NCBI GenBank assembly: GCA_042408665.1
Contig: JBHOQW010000175.1
Location: 39,526 to 103,525, forward strand
DNA: 64,000 nucleotides
Origin: CAUJGQ01 sp042408665
Lineage (GTDB): Bacteria; Chloroflexota; Dehalococcoidia; CAUJGQ01
Reading direction: 5' to 3'
In this document: positions 33,358-42,221 of the stretch, one piece after another
Position numbering within the stretch: the first letter of the stretch is position 1
Layout of the letters: every line of letters starts with the position of its first letter
Notes under the pieces: model-generated
Seen by the model: the letters and a program-made list of their open reading frames with translations, nothing else
What the model was told of the DNA's origin: nothing
Database searches by the model: none
Translations under genes and position numbers: made by a program

Positions 33358-33978
33358 ATGACCAGATTACTGAACGCAGGCGCGTGGCTGCTCATCAGCT
33401 GGCCGGGGGGAAGCTGGCAGGCCACCGTGAAGGTGGTGCTGGCCGCCATCATCACCTACCTGCTGGTGCTGTGGGTGTTGATGGTCTGGTGGACGTATCG
33501 GGACATTCGCGCCCGCACGCGGGACCCCTTCCTCCAGGCCGCCGCCGTGTTCGTGGTGCTGGTCTTCAACCTGCCTGGCCTGTGGGTGTATCTCATCGGC
33601 CGCCCACGGGAAACGCTGGCCGAGGCCTACGTCCGCACCCTGGAAGAAGAGGCGCTGCTGCAGGAGCTGGAGGACCTCAAGGCCTGTCCCGCCTGCCATC
33701 GCCGCGTGGCCGACGACTTCATCATCTGCCCCGTCTGCCAGACCCAGCTCAAAGAGCCGTGCGCCTCTTGCTCCCGGCCGCTGAGCTACTCCTGGGCGGC
33801 CTGCCCCTATTGCGCGCGGCCACGGCGCGCCTTCCAGCCCGGCACCCCAACCGCGGGCGGCACCCCGGTCACGGCCGACCAGGCCACCACCCAGCGCCGC
33901 GTGCCGCGTGCCGGGCTGCGCGCGGCGATGCCTCCCGGTCCAGCCCGCCCCGACAGTGAGGCCGTCGACCCGGCCTGA
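33358..33978 (+). CDS. Membrane protein with double zinc ribbon
   Basis: A 206-residue protein with two hydrophobic helices (about residues 22-44 and 58-82) and a cytoplasmic double zinc ribbon: CPACHRRVADDFIICPVC followed by CASCSRPLSYSWAACPYC (about 103-155), the DZANK arrangement. The C-terminal 45 residues are low complexity. The function is unknown; the layout suggests a membrane-anchored adaptor. It has its own extended -10 promoter and GGGGGCAACC before the ATG. Confidence 0.82.
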   Translation: MTRLLNAGAWLLISWPGGSWQATVKVVLAAIITYLLVLWVLMVWWTYRDIRARTRDPFLQAAAVFVVLVFNLPGLWVYLIGRPRETLAEAYVRTLEEEALLQELEDLKACPACHRRVADDFIICPVCQTQLKEPCASCSRPLSYSWAACPYCARPRRAFQPGTPTAGGTPVTADQATTQRRVPRAGLRAAMPPGPARPDSEAVDPA

Positions 33979-34014
33979 GGTGTTCCTGGCCTCCTCCCGT
34001 CCTCTCCGCCCCGC

Positions 34015-34965
34015 TCAGGTGAGGAGCGCCGCCACCACGTTTTGGTCCGCCTCGGCCTCTAGCAACGCGCGCATCCGCTCCAGTTTGGCCTCACCCGCGA
34101 AGCGGGAGCGGGCGTAGACGTCTTCCAGCCGGCTCACCGCCTCGCGCGTGCCCACCCGCGTGAGCAGCAGCGGCACCTCCTCCCCGGCCGCGCGGTCGAT
34201 GGTGTAGGGGCTGGGCGGTACGCCGCCGGTGAGGATGAGCAGGTCCGTCTGCGTCTGCAGAGCCGCGAGCTGGAGGTCGGTCTTGTCCGAGCGCGTGATC
34301 ACCGCCTTGTGGCGGCGGCGGGCGTAGTACGGCTGGCCCGGGTCGGCGGACACCGGGTTGACGAGGACGTGCTCGATCGCCTGGTCCAGGTCCGGCTCGC
34401 CCAGGATCACCTCTGCCTCCAGCGCCTCGATGAGATCGGCCACGGTGGGAGCGTACAAGGTACGGTCCTCGGGCAGCACGGCCAGTACCGGCAACCCGGC
34501 CGCGACCAGCGCTTCCCGCGCGACGCCCACCTGCCGCTCGGGCACGGCCGTGGCCACCACCGCACGCAGGCGCCCACCGAGCGTCTCCGCCGCGGCCCGC
34601 GCCAACTCCATCTGCCCCGGCAAACCGGGGCGCAGCACCAACACCACGCGCGCGTCCGCCTGCTCCGCCGCCGCCTGCGCCGCCAGGCCCGGGTCCGCCT
34701 CCAGGAACAGCACCTCCACCGGGCGCGCGCTCTCCGACGCCAGCCGTAGGGCCTCCTCCGGCGTCACCGGCGCGCCGCCGCGCCCACGCGCGAACGGCAG
34801 CCCCGCGAACAGGCGCGCGTCGTGCGCCGCGGCGGCGTGGGACGAGTCGCCCAGGCGCAGCGCCAGCACACGCCGGCCCTGGTAGGCCAGATGCAGCGCC
34901 AGGGCGGCCGCCAGCGCGGTCTTGCCGGCCTTAGGGGCGGGTGAGAGAAACAGCAGCGTGATCAT
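34015..34965 (-). CDS. BioD-like P-loop/DRTGG-domain protein
   Basis: A 316-residue protein resembling the N-terminal half of long phosphotransacetylases. The first domain opens with LLFLSPAPKAGKTALAAALA, a dethiobiotin-synthetase-like P-loop; the second (about 205-310) is a DRTGG domain with AVITRSDKTDLQLAAL. No catalytic phosphotransacetylase domain follows. Similar free-standing proteins may be regulatory. The start is the ATG before the P-loop strand; TATACT about 30 bases upstream is a candidate -10 box. It is divergent from lgt. Confidence 0.82.
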   Translation of the reverse strand: MITLLFLSPAPKAGKTALAAALALHLAYQGRRVLALRLGDSSHAAAAHDARLFAGLPFARGRGGAPVTPEEALRLASESARPVEVLFLEADPGLAAQAAAEQADARVVLVLRPGLPGQMELARAAAETLGGRLRAVVATAVPERQVGVAREALVAAGLPVLAVLPEDRTLYAPTVADLIEALEAEVILGEPDLDQAIEHVLVNPVSADPGQPYYARRRHKAVITRSDKTDLQLAALQTQTDLLILTGGVPPSPYTIDRAAGEEVPLLLTRVGTREAVSRLEDVYARSRFAGEAKLERMRALLEAEADQNVVAALLT

Positions 34966-35100
34966 CGCACGGCCTTTGCGAAGGTTGGAACGTAGCCAGT
35001 ATAGGAAGGGCCGGCCCCGCGGGCCAGCGCTGCCCCGGCTTGCCTGAGGGCCTGCGATTGGCGACACTGGCCTGGGCGCGACCTGCGTCTGGGTGATACG

Positions 35101-35973
35101 GTGGCGACGGCGTTGGCCATCCGCGTGCACATCGACCCGAACATCGTCCAGGTGGGGCGCTTTTTGCTCACCTGGCACGGCTTCTTCACGGCGGTGGGCA
35201 TCGCCACGGCGGTGTTCGTGGTGGCGATGTTCGCCAAACGGCGCGGCATCGTCGAGGACGAGGTCTACAACGTTGCCCTGTGGGCTATCCCCGGCGGCAT
35301 CATCGGCGCACGCCTCCTGTTCGTGATCGAGAACTGGCGGCTCTTCCGCCACAACCTGCTGGACGTGTTCGCCGTCAACGAGGGCGGCATCTCCATTTAC
35401 GGGGCGCTGATCGGCGGGGCGGTGGCCGCCTGGGCCTACGCCTGGAAGCGCAAGCTGCAGATGCGCGCCCTGTCCGACGCCGCCGCCTTTGGGCTGATCG
35501 TTGGTCAGGCCATCGGCCGCATGGGCGATTTCATCAACGGCGAGCACCTGGCCAAGCCGACGAGCCTGCCCTGGGGCTTCTGCTACACCCATCCGAACAC
35601 GCTGCAGGTGCCGATCTGTGGCCCCGGCGCGGCGGGGGGCGAGCCGGTGCACCCCGTGGCCGGGGTCTACGAGCCGCTGCTCATGCTGGGGCTGTTCTGG
35701 CTGCTGCTGTACCTGCGGCGGGTGATCGCCCGGGACGGGGTGATCTTCTGGCTGTACGTGATCGGCTACGCGGCGATCCGCTTCTCGCTCAGCTTCCTGC
35801 GCACGAACGAATCCACCTGGGGACCGCTCACGGTGCCGCAGTGGATCGCCATCGCCATGGTGGTGCTGGCGGTTGCCGCCCTGCTCTACATCCGCCACCT
35901 GCCGGAGAAGAGCCCGCCACCGGCCGCGGCCCCGGCCCGCCGGCCGGCACGCCCCGCCGCCCGCTCGCGCTGA
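35101..35973 (+). CDS. lgt: Prolipoprotein diacylglyceryl transferase
   Basis: A 290-residue membrane enzyme that moves diacylglyceryl from phosphatidylglycerol to the lipobox cysteine of prolipoproteins. Seven helices, the YGALIGG segment and the signature GRMGDFINGEH are present. The start is a GTG, and the last 30 residues are Pro/Ala/Arg-rich. It would process the two lipoproteins predicted later in this window. The cupin gene converges on it. Confidence 0.95.
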   Translation: MATALAIRVHIDPNIVQVGRFLLTWHGFFTAVGIATAVFVVAMFAKRRGIVEDEVYNVALWAIPGGIIGARLLFVIENWRLFRHNLLDVFAVNEGGISIYGALIGGAVAAWAYAWKRKLQMRALSDAAAFGLIVGQAIGRMGDFINGEHLAKPTSLPWGFCYTHPNTLQVPICGPGAAGGEPVHPVAGVYEPLLMLGLFWLLLYLRRVIARDGVIFWLYVIGYAAIRFSLSFLRTNESTWGPLTVPQWIAIAMVVLAVAALLYIRHLPEKSPPPAAAPARRPARPAARSR

Positions 35974-35990
35974 CGCCCGGCACGGCCGCC

Positions 35991-36389
35991 TCACCCCTCG
36001 AGCGTAGGCCGCCACGGCCCCTCGACGATCACCGCCTCACCCTCGCCCGGCCAGGGCGGCATGGTCACTGCCACCGCCGTCAGCGGCTCGTCTCCGAACG
36101 AGCGAAACTGAAAGTGCGTGCCCAGGGGGATGGTCAGGCACACCCCAGGCTCGACCGGCACGATCTCTTCACGCTCGCCCTGCTTGCGCCACATCTCCCC
36201 GCGGCCGGAGAGGAAGAACCAGATCTCCTCCACGGTGCGGTGGGTGACGGCCCGCGAGGTCTGCCCCGGCGCCAGCGCGAAATGCGCCATGCTGCCGCCG
36301 CGCAGGCTGAGCAGCACGCGCACGTCCGAGCCGTCCAGCGCCACCACATCGCGGGCCGCCGGCAGGCGTTTGGTGGCAAACGGTGTCAC
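35991..36389 (-). CDS. Cupin-domain protein
   Basis: A 132-residue single cupin barrel. Motif 1, HRTVEEIWFFLSGRGEMW, carries the metal-binding histidine and glutamate; motif 2 around PLGTHFQFRSFGDEPL gives the last histidine. Small cupins of this type bind metal and may act on or sense small molecules. The GTG start follows GGGAGAGGTGCC. No partner gene is evident. Confidence 0.86.
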   Translation of the reverse strand: MTPFATKRLPAARDVVALDGSDVRVLLSLRGGSMAHFALAPGQTSRAVTHRTVEEIWFFLSGRGEMWRKQGEREEIVPVEPGVCLTIPLGTHFQFRSFGDEPLTAVAVTMPPWPGEGEAVIVEGPWRPTLEG

Positions 36390-36442
36390 GGCACCTCTCC
36401 CACCTGAAGGTATGGCCCCATGGCGCACCTCTCACCGTGGCC

Positions 36443-38989
36443 TCAGGCGGCGGCAAACTCGCGGCAGCGAATGGCGCGCAGCAGGTCGTCGTTCGCCTCG
36501 CGCAGCATGCGCCGCAGCAGGGTGTTGCGCTCGCCCACCTCGGCCAGCAGTCGCTCGGAGCGCGTCAGCACGGGGCGCTCCACCCGGTAGCCGGGGAACA
36601 GGTGGACGAAATAGGTCTGCGCGAACTCCTTGTCCCGCGTCTCGAAGATGCCGAACACCCGCTCAAAGAACGCCTCCACGTAGGGCGCCAGCAGGTCGCG
36701 CTGGGCGTACCAGTGGAAGCCGCTCATGGCGGCCGCCGTCAGGTACAGCGAGCCGTAGCCCTCACCGTGGAAGCGTTCCCAGGCGGCGGCCTTCACCGCA
36801 GGGTCGGGCGCCGAGACCTCGGCGCGTAGGGCGGCGCGCTGACCACGGTCGGACGGGTCGCGCTGCCGCTCGGCGGCCAGGCGCTCGCGGGCGTCCGGCA
36901 CGGCGTACGCCATACACTTGGCCACGATCTCCCAGCGCATCTCCTGATCCACGCTTAGGCCCGGCACCGACTCGCGGCCATCGGCCAGGGCGATGACGAG
37001 GTCGAGGTCCTCGCCCGGCTGAGCGGCGGCGATGAGGGCGCGCGCCCAGATGATCTGGGCATCGCCCGGCGGCGCGGTGCGCAGTGCCTGCCAAGCCGCG
37101 GTGAAGAAGCGGTGGAACATCTCCCGACGGCGGTCGTCGGGCACGTAGCGGGCCAGCGCCCCCTGACAACGGGCGATGATCGCCTCCACCAGTTCCAGGT
37201 CGGTCTCGTGGTGAACCTTCTCGCAGGCCAGGGTGATGAAGTCCGTCGATTTGAGCTGCTGGTCGCGCACCATATCCCACAGGGCGCTCCACAGGAGCTG
37301 CCGCAGGAGCGGGTCCTCGATACCATCCAGGTGCTCGCGTACGTAGGCCAGAGAGACCGGGTCCAGGTTGACCTTGGCGTACGTGAGGTCGTTGTGGTTG
37401 GGGAAGACGAACCGTGGCGCCGGCCGCCCCACGGCCGTCGGCACGTCCGTCTCCGGCCCGTCGACGTCCGCGGGCAGGGCCTCGACCGCGACGCGCCCGT
37501 CCGGCGCCTCCCGCCCCAGGGCGATCTCGATGTGGTGCGGGCGCAGGACGGGGTACTCCTCGGGCGCCGTCTGCAGGACGCGCAGACGGGTGATGCGGCC
37601 GTTCTCCTGCTGCCAGTCCACGCTGAGCGTGTTGAGTGAGGCCGTCTCCAGCCACAGCCGCGCCCAGGCGTGCAGGTCGCGGCCGCTGCCCTCCTGTAGG
37701 GCATCCAGGAACTGGGCCAGGGTGGCGTTGCCGAAGGCGTAGCGCTGGAAGTACCGGCGCATGCCGGCCCGGAACGCCTCCGGGCCGATGGCGGCCGCCA
37801 GTTGCTTAAGCACGGCGGCGCCCTTGCCGTAGGTGATGCCGTCGAAGTTCAGGAAGGTCTGATCGGTGTCCTCCACCGACCCGGCGATGGGGTGGGTGGT
37901 CACGAGCTGGTCCTGCCGGTAGGCCCAGGCCTTCATGCCCGCGTTGAAATCCGTCCAGGCGCGGGTGAATCGGGTGGCGCTCACGAGGGCCAGATAGGCC
38001 ATGTAGGTGGCGAAGCTCTCGTTCAGCCACAGGTCGTTCCACCAGCGCATGGTGACCAGGTCGCCGAACCACATGTGCGCCATCTCATGCAGGAGCGTCT
38101 CGGCGCGGTTCTGGCGCTGGTTGTCCGTGGGCGGGTCGCGGAAGATGTGGCGCTCGTTGTAGGTGACGCAGGCCACGTTCTCCATGGCGCCGGCGTTGAA
38201 CTCCGGCACGAACACCTGGTCGTACTTGCCGAACGGGTAGGGGTAGCCGAAGAAGTCCTCGTAAAAAGCCAGGCCTTGCTTGGTGAGCAGAAACAGCTCG
38301 TCGGCATCGAAGTACTTGACAAGCGACTTGCGACAGAAGAGGCCGAGCGGGATGTCGCGGTAGGTATCGCGCACGACGTGGTAGGGACCGGCCACCAGGG
38401 CAAAGAGATACGTGCTGAACGGCTTGGTACGCTCGAAGCGGCGCGTCACGCGCCCATCGTCCGTCGGCTCCCCATGCACCTGGCGGCTGTTGCTGATTAC
38501 CTGCCACTCCGCAGGCGCGGTGACGGTGAGCGCGTAGGTGGCCTTGATGTCCGGCTGGTCGAAGCAGGGGAACAGGCGGTGCGCGTCGAACGGCTCGAAG
38601 TTGGTGTAGACGTACTCCTGGCCGTCCTCCGGGTCGATAAACTGGTGCAGGCCATCGCCGGTGTGGTCGTAGGCGTTCTCGTACACCACCCGCACCACCG
38701 TGTGCGGGCGCAGCACCGCCTCGGGCAGGGCCAGGCGTACGCCGTTCCAGTCCGGCGCGAGGGTCTGGCCGTTCACCTCCAGCCGCTCGATCTGCTTGCC
38801 GCGGAAGTCGAGGAACAGCGGGTCGCCGGGGTCCACGTCGAAGTGCACGGTGACATCGCCCTGATAGGTGGCGGCGCCGCGCGTCATATTGATGTGCAGG
38901 TCGTAGCTCACGTGGCGCACCCGCGCGGCGCGCGCCTCCGCTTCGACGCGCGTGAGCACGTCCCGCGCGGGCACTGTGGTGCTGGTCAT
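36443..38989 (-). CDS. pepN: Aminopeptidase N (M1 family)
   Basis: An 848-residue zinc metallopeptidase that removes N-terminal residues from peptides. The GAMEN exopeptidase motif and the zinc site HEMAH (301-305) with Glu324 18 residues later (WLNESFA) are intact. The beta-rich N-terminal domain and the ERAP1-like helical C-terminal domain give the usual length for actinobacterial-type PepN. The ATG preceded by GGAGGAAGCGATC was chosen. GATAAT upstream near 39020 may be its -10 box. It is divergent from the Rrf2 gene. Confidence 0.96.
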   Translation of the reverse strand: MTSTTVPARDVLTRVEAEARAARVRHVSYDLHINMTRGAATYQGDVTVHFDVDPGDPLFLDFRGKQIERLEVNGQTLAPDWNGVRLALPEAVLRPHTVVRVVYENAYDHTGDGLHQFIDPEDGQEYVYTNFEPFDAHRLFPCFDQPDIKATYALTVTAPAEWQVISNSRQVHGEPTDDGRVTRRFERTKPFSTYLFALVAGPYHVVRDTYRDIPLGLFCRKSLVKYFDADELFLLTKQGLAFYEDFFGYPYPFGKYDQVFVPEFNAGAMENVACVTYNERHIFRDPPTDNQRQNRAETLLHEMAHMWFGDLVTMRWWNDLWLNESFATYMAYLALVSATRFTRAWTDFNAGMKAWAYRQDQLVTTHPIAGSVEDTDQTFLNFDGITYGKGAAVLKQLAAAIGPEAFRAGMRRYFQRYAFGNATLAQFLDALQEGSGRDLHAWARLWLETASLNTLSVDWQQENGRITRLRVLQTAPEEYPVLRPHHIEIALGREAPDGRVAVEALPADVDGPETDVPTAVGRPAPRFVFPNHNDLTYAKVNLDPVSLAYVREHLDGIEDPLLRQLLWSALWDMVRDQQLKSTDFITLACEKVHHETDLELVEAIIARCQGALARYVPDDRRREMFHRFFTAAWQALRTAPPGDAQIIWARALIAAAQPGEDLDLVIALADGRESVPGLSVDQEMRWEIVAKCMAYAVPDARERLAAERQRDPSDRGQRAALRAEVSAPDPAVKAAAWERFHGEGYGSLYLTAAAMSGFHWYAQRDLLAPYVEAFFERVFGIFETRDKEFAQTYFVHLFPGYRVERPVLTRSERLLAEVGERNTLLRRMLREANDDLLRAIRCREFAAA

Positions 38990-39065
38990 GATCGCTTCCT
39001 CCACCGCTTCGCTTGACATCGATTATCCCCGCCGGGCATCGGCCTGCGCCAGCGAGAGGTCGCCC

Positions 39066-39112
39066 TTGCGCGCCGGGGCCCCGGGGCGTATCATTGTTGA
39101 CACAGTTGGTCA
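39066..39112 (+). promoter_or_regulatory. Promoter and possible operator of the Rrf2 gene
   Basis: TTGCGC, a 17-base spacer and TATCAT form a promoter (39066-39094). Just downstream of the predicted start is TGAC-N7-GTCA (39098-39112), an imperfect inverted repeat where autoregulation by the Rrf2 protein could act. Confidence 0.5.
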
Positions 39113-39137
39113 TCTTTCTGAGGCGGTTAAAGGCGCG

Positions 39138-39572
39138 GTGCGGGTCTCGACGAAGGGCGATTACGGCATTCGAGCGCTGATCGAGCTGGCGCATCACTAC
39201 GGCGAGGGACCGGTACAGAGCGCGGAGATCGCCGCGCGTCAGGGCATCCCCGAGCCGTACCTGGACCAGCTCCTCACCGCCATGCGCCGGGCGGGCTTCA
39301 TCCGCAGCGTGCGCGGGCCGCAGGGGGGGCACGCCCTCATCCGCCACCCGTCCGAGATCCGGCTCTCCGAGGTGATCGAGGCCCTGGAGGGCTCCCTCTC
39401 GCCCATCGCCTGCCTGGACAACGGGGAGTGTACCAAGCCCGGCGTCTGCGCCCAGCGCGAGGTCTGGGAGCAGGTGCGCCGGGCGACTCAGGACATCCTG
39501 AACAGCGTCACCATTGAGGACCTCGCGGCCAAGGAGCGGCAGGCCGCTCCCGGCCCGCGGTATTACATCTAA
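39138..39572 (+). CDS. Rrf2/IscR-family transcriptional regulator
   Basis: A 144-residue winged-helix regulator. The N-terminal helix-turn-helix contains AEIAARQGIPEPYLDQLL. Three cysteines at 92, 98 and 104 (ACLDNGECTKPGVC) match exactly the numbering of the [2Fe-2S] ligands of E. coli IscR; the fourth IscR ligand, His107, is Arg here. The GTG start was chosen because the family begins V/M-S-T-K-G-DYGIRAL. It precedes cysK by 111 bases and probably controls sulfur or Fe-S genes in response to cluster status. Confidence 0.9.
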   Translation: MRVSTKGDYGIRALIELAHHYGEGPVQSAEIAARQGIPEPYLDQLLTAMRRAGFIRSVRGPQGGHALIRHPSEIRLSEVIEALEGSLSPIACLDNGECTKPGVCAQREVWEQVRRATQDILNSVTIEDLAAKERQAAPGPRYYI

Positions 39573-39683
39573 CGTCCGGCCGATGCCGGATGGTAGACAC
39601 CAAAACCAGATGGGGCAGCGCATGCCGGTTCGCCGGGGGTACCGGTAGCGGTGTCGCCCGCTGCCGCATCTGCCGAGCGCGTC

Positions 39684-40610
39684 ATGCACAACAGCCGACC
39701 GCTGATCGCCGATTCCGTGCTGGACCTGGTAGGCCGCACGCCACTGGTGCGCCTACGCCGTGTGCCAGGCGAGGGCGCAGCCGAGGTGCTGGGTAAGCTG
39801 GAGTCCATGAACCCGGCCGGCTCGGTCAAAGACCGCATCGCCTGGGCGATGATCGAGGACGCGGAGCGGCGCGGCCTGCTCAAGCCGGGGGCGACGATCG
39901 TCGAGCCCACATCGGGCAACACCGGCATCGGGTTGGCGATGGTGGCGGCGGTGAAGGGGTACCGCCTGATCCTGACGATGCCGGAGGACATGAGCGTCGA
40001 GCGGCGCAAGCTCCTGGCCCGCTACGGCGCCGAGCTGGTGCTGACGCCGGCCATCGAGGGGATGAGCGGCGCGGTGTACGCGGCGGAGGAGCTGGTGCGG
40101 CAGCATCCGGACTACTTCATGCCGCAGCAGTTCATCAACCCGGCCAACCCGCAGGTGCACCGCGAGACCACCGCGCGCGAGATCCTGGAGGCCACCGGCG
40201 GCGAGCTGGACGCGTTTGTGGCCGGCGTGGGTACCGGCGGCACGATCACCGGTGTGGGCGAGGTGCTGAAGGAGCACAACCCCAACATCCTGGTGGTGGC
40301 CGTGGAGCCGGAGCGCTCGCAGGTGTTGGCCGGAAAGCGCGCCGGCCTGCACGCCATCCAGGGCATCGGCGCCAGCTTCGTGCCCGGCGTGCTCAACCGC
40401 GAGATCTACGACGAGCTGATCCCGGTGCCGGACGAGGAGGCGATCCGCATGAGCCACCGCCTCACCCGCGAGGAAGGGCTGCTGGTAGGTATCTCCTCCG
40501 GCGCCAACGTGTGGGCCGCGATCAAGATCGCCCGACGGCTGGGGCCGGGTCGGCGCGTGGTGACGGTGCTGCCGGACACCGGCGAGCGGTACCTGAGCAT
40601 GGCGCCATGA
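39684..40610 (+). CDS. cysK: Cysteine synthase (O-acetylserine sulfhydrylase A type)
   Basis: A 308-residue PLP enzyme that makes cysteine from O-acetylserine and sulfide. Lys49 in NPAGSVKDR binds PLP, TSGNTG (76-81) binds the substrate carboxylate and GTGGTITG holds the phosphate. The chosen ATG starts at the conserved N-terminus; a GTG 11 codons upstream with GGGGGT before it is the alternative. The gene heads a run with two sulfur carriers, moeB and a second synthase of different type. Confidence 0.93.
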   Translation: MHNSRPLIADSVLDLVGRTPLVRLRRVPGEGAAEVLGKLESMNPAGSVKDRIAWAMIEDAERRGLLKPGATIVEPTSGNTGIGLAMVAAVKGYRLILTMPEDMSVERRKLLARYGAELVLTPAIEGMSGAVYAAEELVRQHPDYFMPQQFINPANPQVHRETTAREILEATGGELDAFVAGVGTGGTITGVGEVLKEHNPNILVVAVEPERSQVLAGKRAGLHAIQGIGASFVPGVLNREIYDELIPVPDEEAIRMSHRLTREEGLLVGISSGANVWAAIKIARRLGPGRRVVTVLPDTGERYLSMAP

Positions 40611-40650
40611 CGCGCCACGGGTGCGCGGCCCAGTCGTGGAGTGCCACGCG

Positions 40651-40983
40651 ATGGCAGTCAAGGTTTACATCCCAACCCCGTTCCGCCGCTTGACCGGCAA
40701 CCGCGTCCACGTCGAGGCGGACGGGCGCACGGTCGCCGAGGTGCTGGCCGACCTCATCCGGCGCTTCCCCGGCCTGGGGGAGCTGATCTTCGACGCCGAA
40801 CGGCGCATCCCGGCGCACGTCAACGTGTACCTGAACAATCGCGAGATCCACTCTCTGGACGGGCCGGAGACACCGGTCCAAGATGGCGATGAGGTGGCGG
40901 TGATCCCGGCCATCGCGGGCGGGACGGAGGCGCCGGCACCCCGCTCAACGGGGCATGGCGCGCGTATGTGGAGGACAGGATGA
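40651..40983 (+). CDS. MoaD/ThiS/CysO-like sulfur carrier with 19-residue tail
   Basis: A 110-residue ubiquitin-fold protein. VKVYIPTPFRRLTGNR begins the beta-grasp fold, and the sequence reaches the expected VIPAIAGG end at residues 90-91, but then continues for 19 residues to the stop. A carrier is normally adenylated and thiocarboxylated on an exposed C-terminal glycine, so this one should need proteolytic trimming. Its stop overlaps the moeB start as ATGA. CysO of Mycobacterium tuberculosis is the closest functional model. Confidence 0.88.
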   Translation: MAVKVYIPTPFRRLTGNRVHVEADGRTVAEVLADLIRRFPGLGELIFDAERRIPAHVNVYLNNREIHSLDGPETPVQDGDEVAVIPAIAGGTEAPAPRSTGHGARMWRTG

Positions 40984-41846
40984 ACGACGGACAGAGGACC
41001 CAGAGCGGGGCACCGCGGGTGCTCACGCCGGAGCAGGTACTGCGGTACTCGCGGCATATCATCATGCCGCAGGTCGGCCCAGTGGGCCAGCGCAAGCTGA
41101 TGGCCGCCAAGGTGCTGATTGTGGGCGCGGGCGGTCTCGGCTCGCCCATCGCCGTCTACCTGGCGCTGGCCGGGGTGGGTACCATTGGCATCGTCGACTT
41201 CGACGTGGTGGACCTCTCCAACCTGCAGCGCCAGATCCTGCACCAGACGGACGACGTCGGCCGGCCCAAGGTGCAGTCGGCCAAAGAGACGCTCTTGGCC
41301 TACAATCCCGAGGTAAACGTCATCACCCATGAGACGCCGCTCACCTCGGAGAACGCGTTCGAGATCATCGACCAGTACGACATCGTGGTGAACGGTGCCG
41401 ACAACTTCGCCACGCGCTACCTGGTCAACGACGCCTGCTACCTGCGCGGCAAGCCGCTGGTGGACGGCTCGATCCTGCTGTTTGACGGGCAGGCTTCCAC
41501 GTACCTTCCGGGCAAGGGCTGCTACCGCTGCCTGTTCCCGGAGCCGCCGCCGCCGGGCCTGGTGCCCTCCTGCGCGGAGGCGGGCGTGCTGGGCGCCTTG
41601 TGCGGCACCATTGGCTCCATCCAGGCCACCGAGGTGCTCAAACTCATCCTGGGCGTGGGCGAGCCGCTCGTGGGCCGGCTGCTGTTGTACGATGCGCTCA
41701 GCATGGAGGTGCGTATCGTCAAGACCCGGCGCGACCCCAAGTGCCCGCTGTGCGGCGACAACCCCACGATCCACGAGCTGATCGACTACGACGCCTTCTG
41801 CGGCGGCCCGCCGTTGACCACCGCCGGGGCCCGTGCCGGTCACTAA
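40980..41846 (+). CDS. moeB: MoeB/ThiF-type sulfur-carrier adenylyltransferase
   Basis: A 288-residue E1-like enzyme that adenylates the C-terminal glycine of MoaD-like proteins. GAGGLGSPIAVYLALAG is the nucleotide loop, the DLSNLQRQ segment is conserved, and the two CxxC zinc pairs are GCYRCLF and KCPLC. There is no C-terminal rhodanese domain, unlike mycobacterial MoeZ; the separate sulfurtransferase at 43670-44557 could supply that activity. GGAGG lies 5 bases before the ATG, inside the preceding gene. Confidence 0.94.
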   Translation: MNDGQRTQSGAPRVLTPEQVLRYSRHIIMPQVGPVGQRKLMAAKVLIVGAGGLGSPIAVYLALAGVGTIGIVDFDVVDLSNLQRQILHQTDDVGRPKVQSAKETLLAYNPEVNVITHETPLTSENAFEIIDQYDIVVNGADNFATRYLVNDACYLRGKPLVDGSILLFDGQASTYLPGKGCYRCLFPEPPPPGLVPSCAEAGVLGALCGTIGSIQATEVLKLILGVGEPLVGRLLLYDALSMEVRIVKTRRDPKCPLCGDNPTIHELIDYDAFCGGPPLTTAGARAGH

Positions 41847-41899
41847 GGCGGCGCGCCGGGTCCAGGCCCGGTGCCCAATACTGAATCCGAGGGCAAGCG

Positions 41900-42181
41900 A
41901 TGAGTGTGGAAGTGCGCGTGACGGCAGTCCTGCAAAAGCTGACCGGCGGCGCGAAGACGGTGCAGGCGGAAGGGGCGACGATCGGCGAGCTGCTGGACAA
42001 CCTGGACCGCGCCTTTCCCGGCTTCAAGGCCAACGTCATGCAGGACGGCAAGCTGCACCGCTTCGTCAATATCTATTTGAACGACGAAGACATCCGCTAC
42101 CTGGGCCAGCTCGACACGCCCGTGAAGAGCGGCGATGTCGTCTCCATCCTGCCGGCCCTGGCGGGGGGTAGCGGGCGGTAG
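41900..42181 (+). CDS. Second MoaD/CysO-like sulfur carrier, tail SGR after GG
   Basis: A 93-residue beta-grasp protein ending ALAGGSGR, so the di-glycine at 89-90 is followed by three residues. It resembles the first carrier (VNVYLNNREI versus VNIYLNDEDI) and CysO. The short tail would have to be removed before thiocarboxylation. It lies between moeB and the CysM-like gene, so it is the likely sulfur donor for that synthase. Confidence 0.9.
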   Translation: MSVEVRVTAVLQKLTGGAKTVQAEGATIGELLDNLDRAFPGFKANVMQDGKLHRFVNIYLNDEDIRYLGQLDTPVKSGDVVSILPALAGGSGR

Positions 42182-42198
42182 CCCCGGCATGCCGGGGC
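42181..42198. repeat. 18-bp perfect palindrome
   Basis: GCCCCGGCATGCCGGGGC is fully self-complementary and sits between the second carrier gene and the CysM-like gene. It could form an RNA hairpin that sets relative expression, or be an operator. Confidence 0.5.
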
Positions 42199-42221
42199 GC
42201 CGGCCCCGTCCGGAGGAGCGC

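Noticed and set aside
34966..36015. Long minus-strand frame extending the DRTGG protein upstream through lgt
   Set aside because: It is antisense to lgt, which carries the GRMGDFINGE signature and membrane helices; the DRTGG protein starts properly at its P-loop strand.
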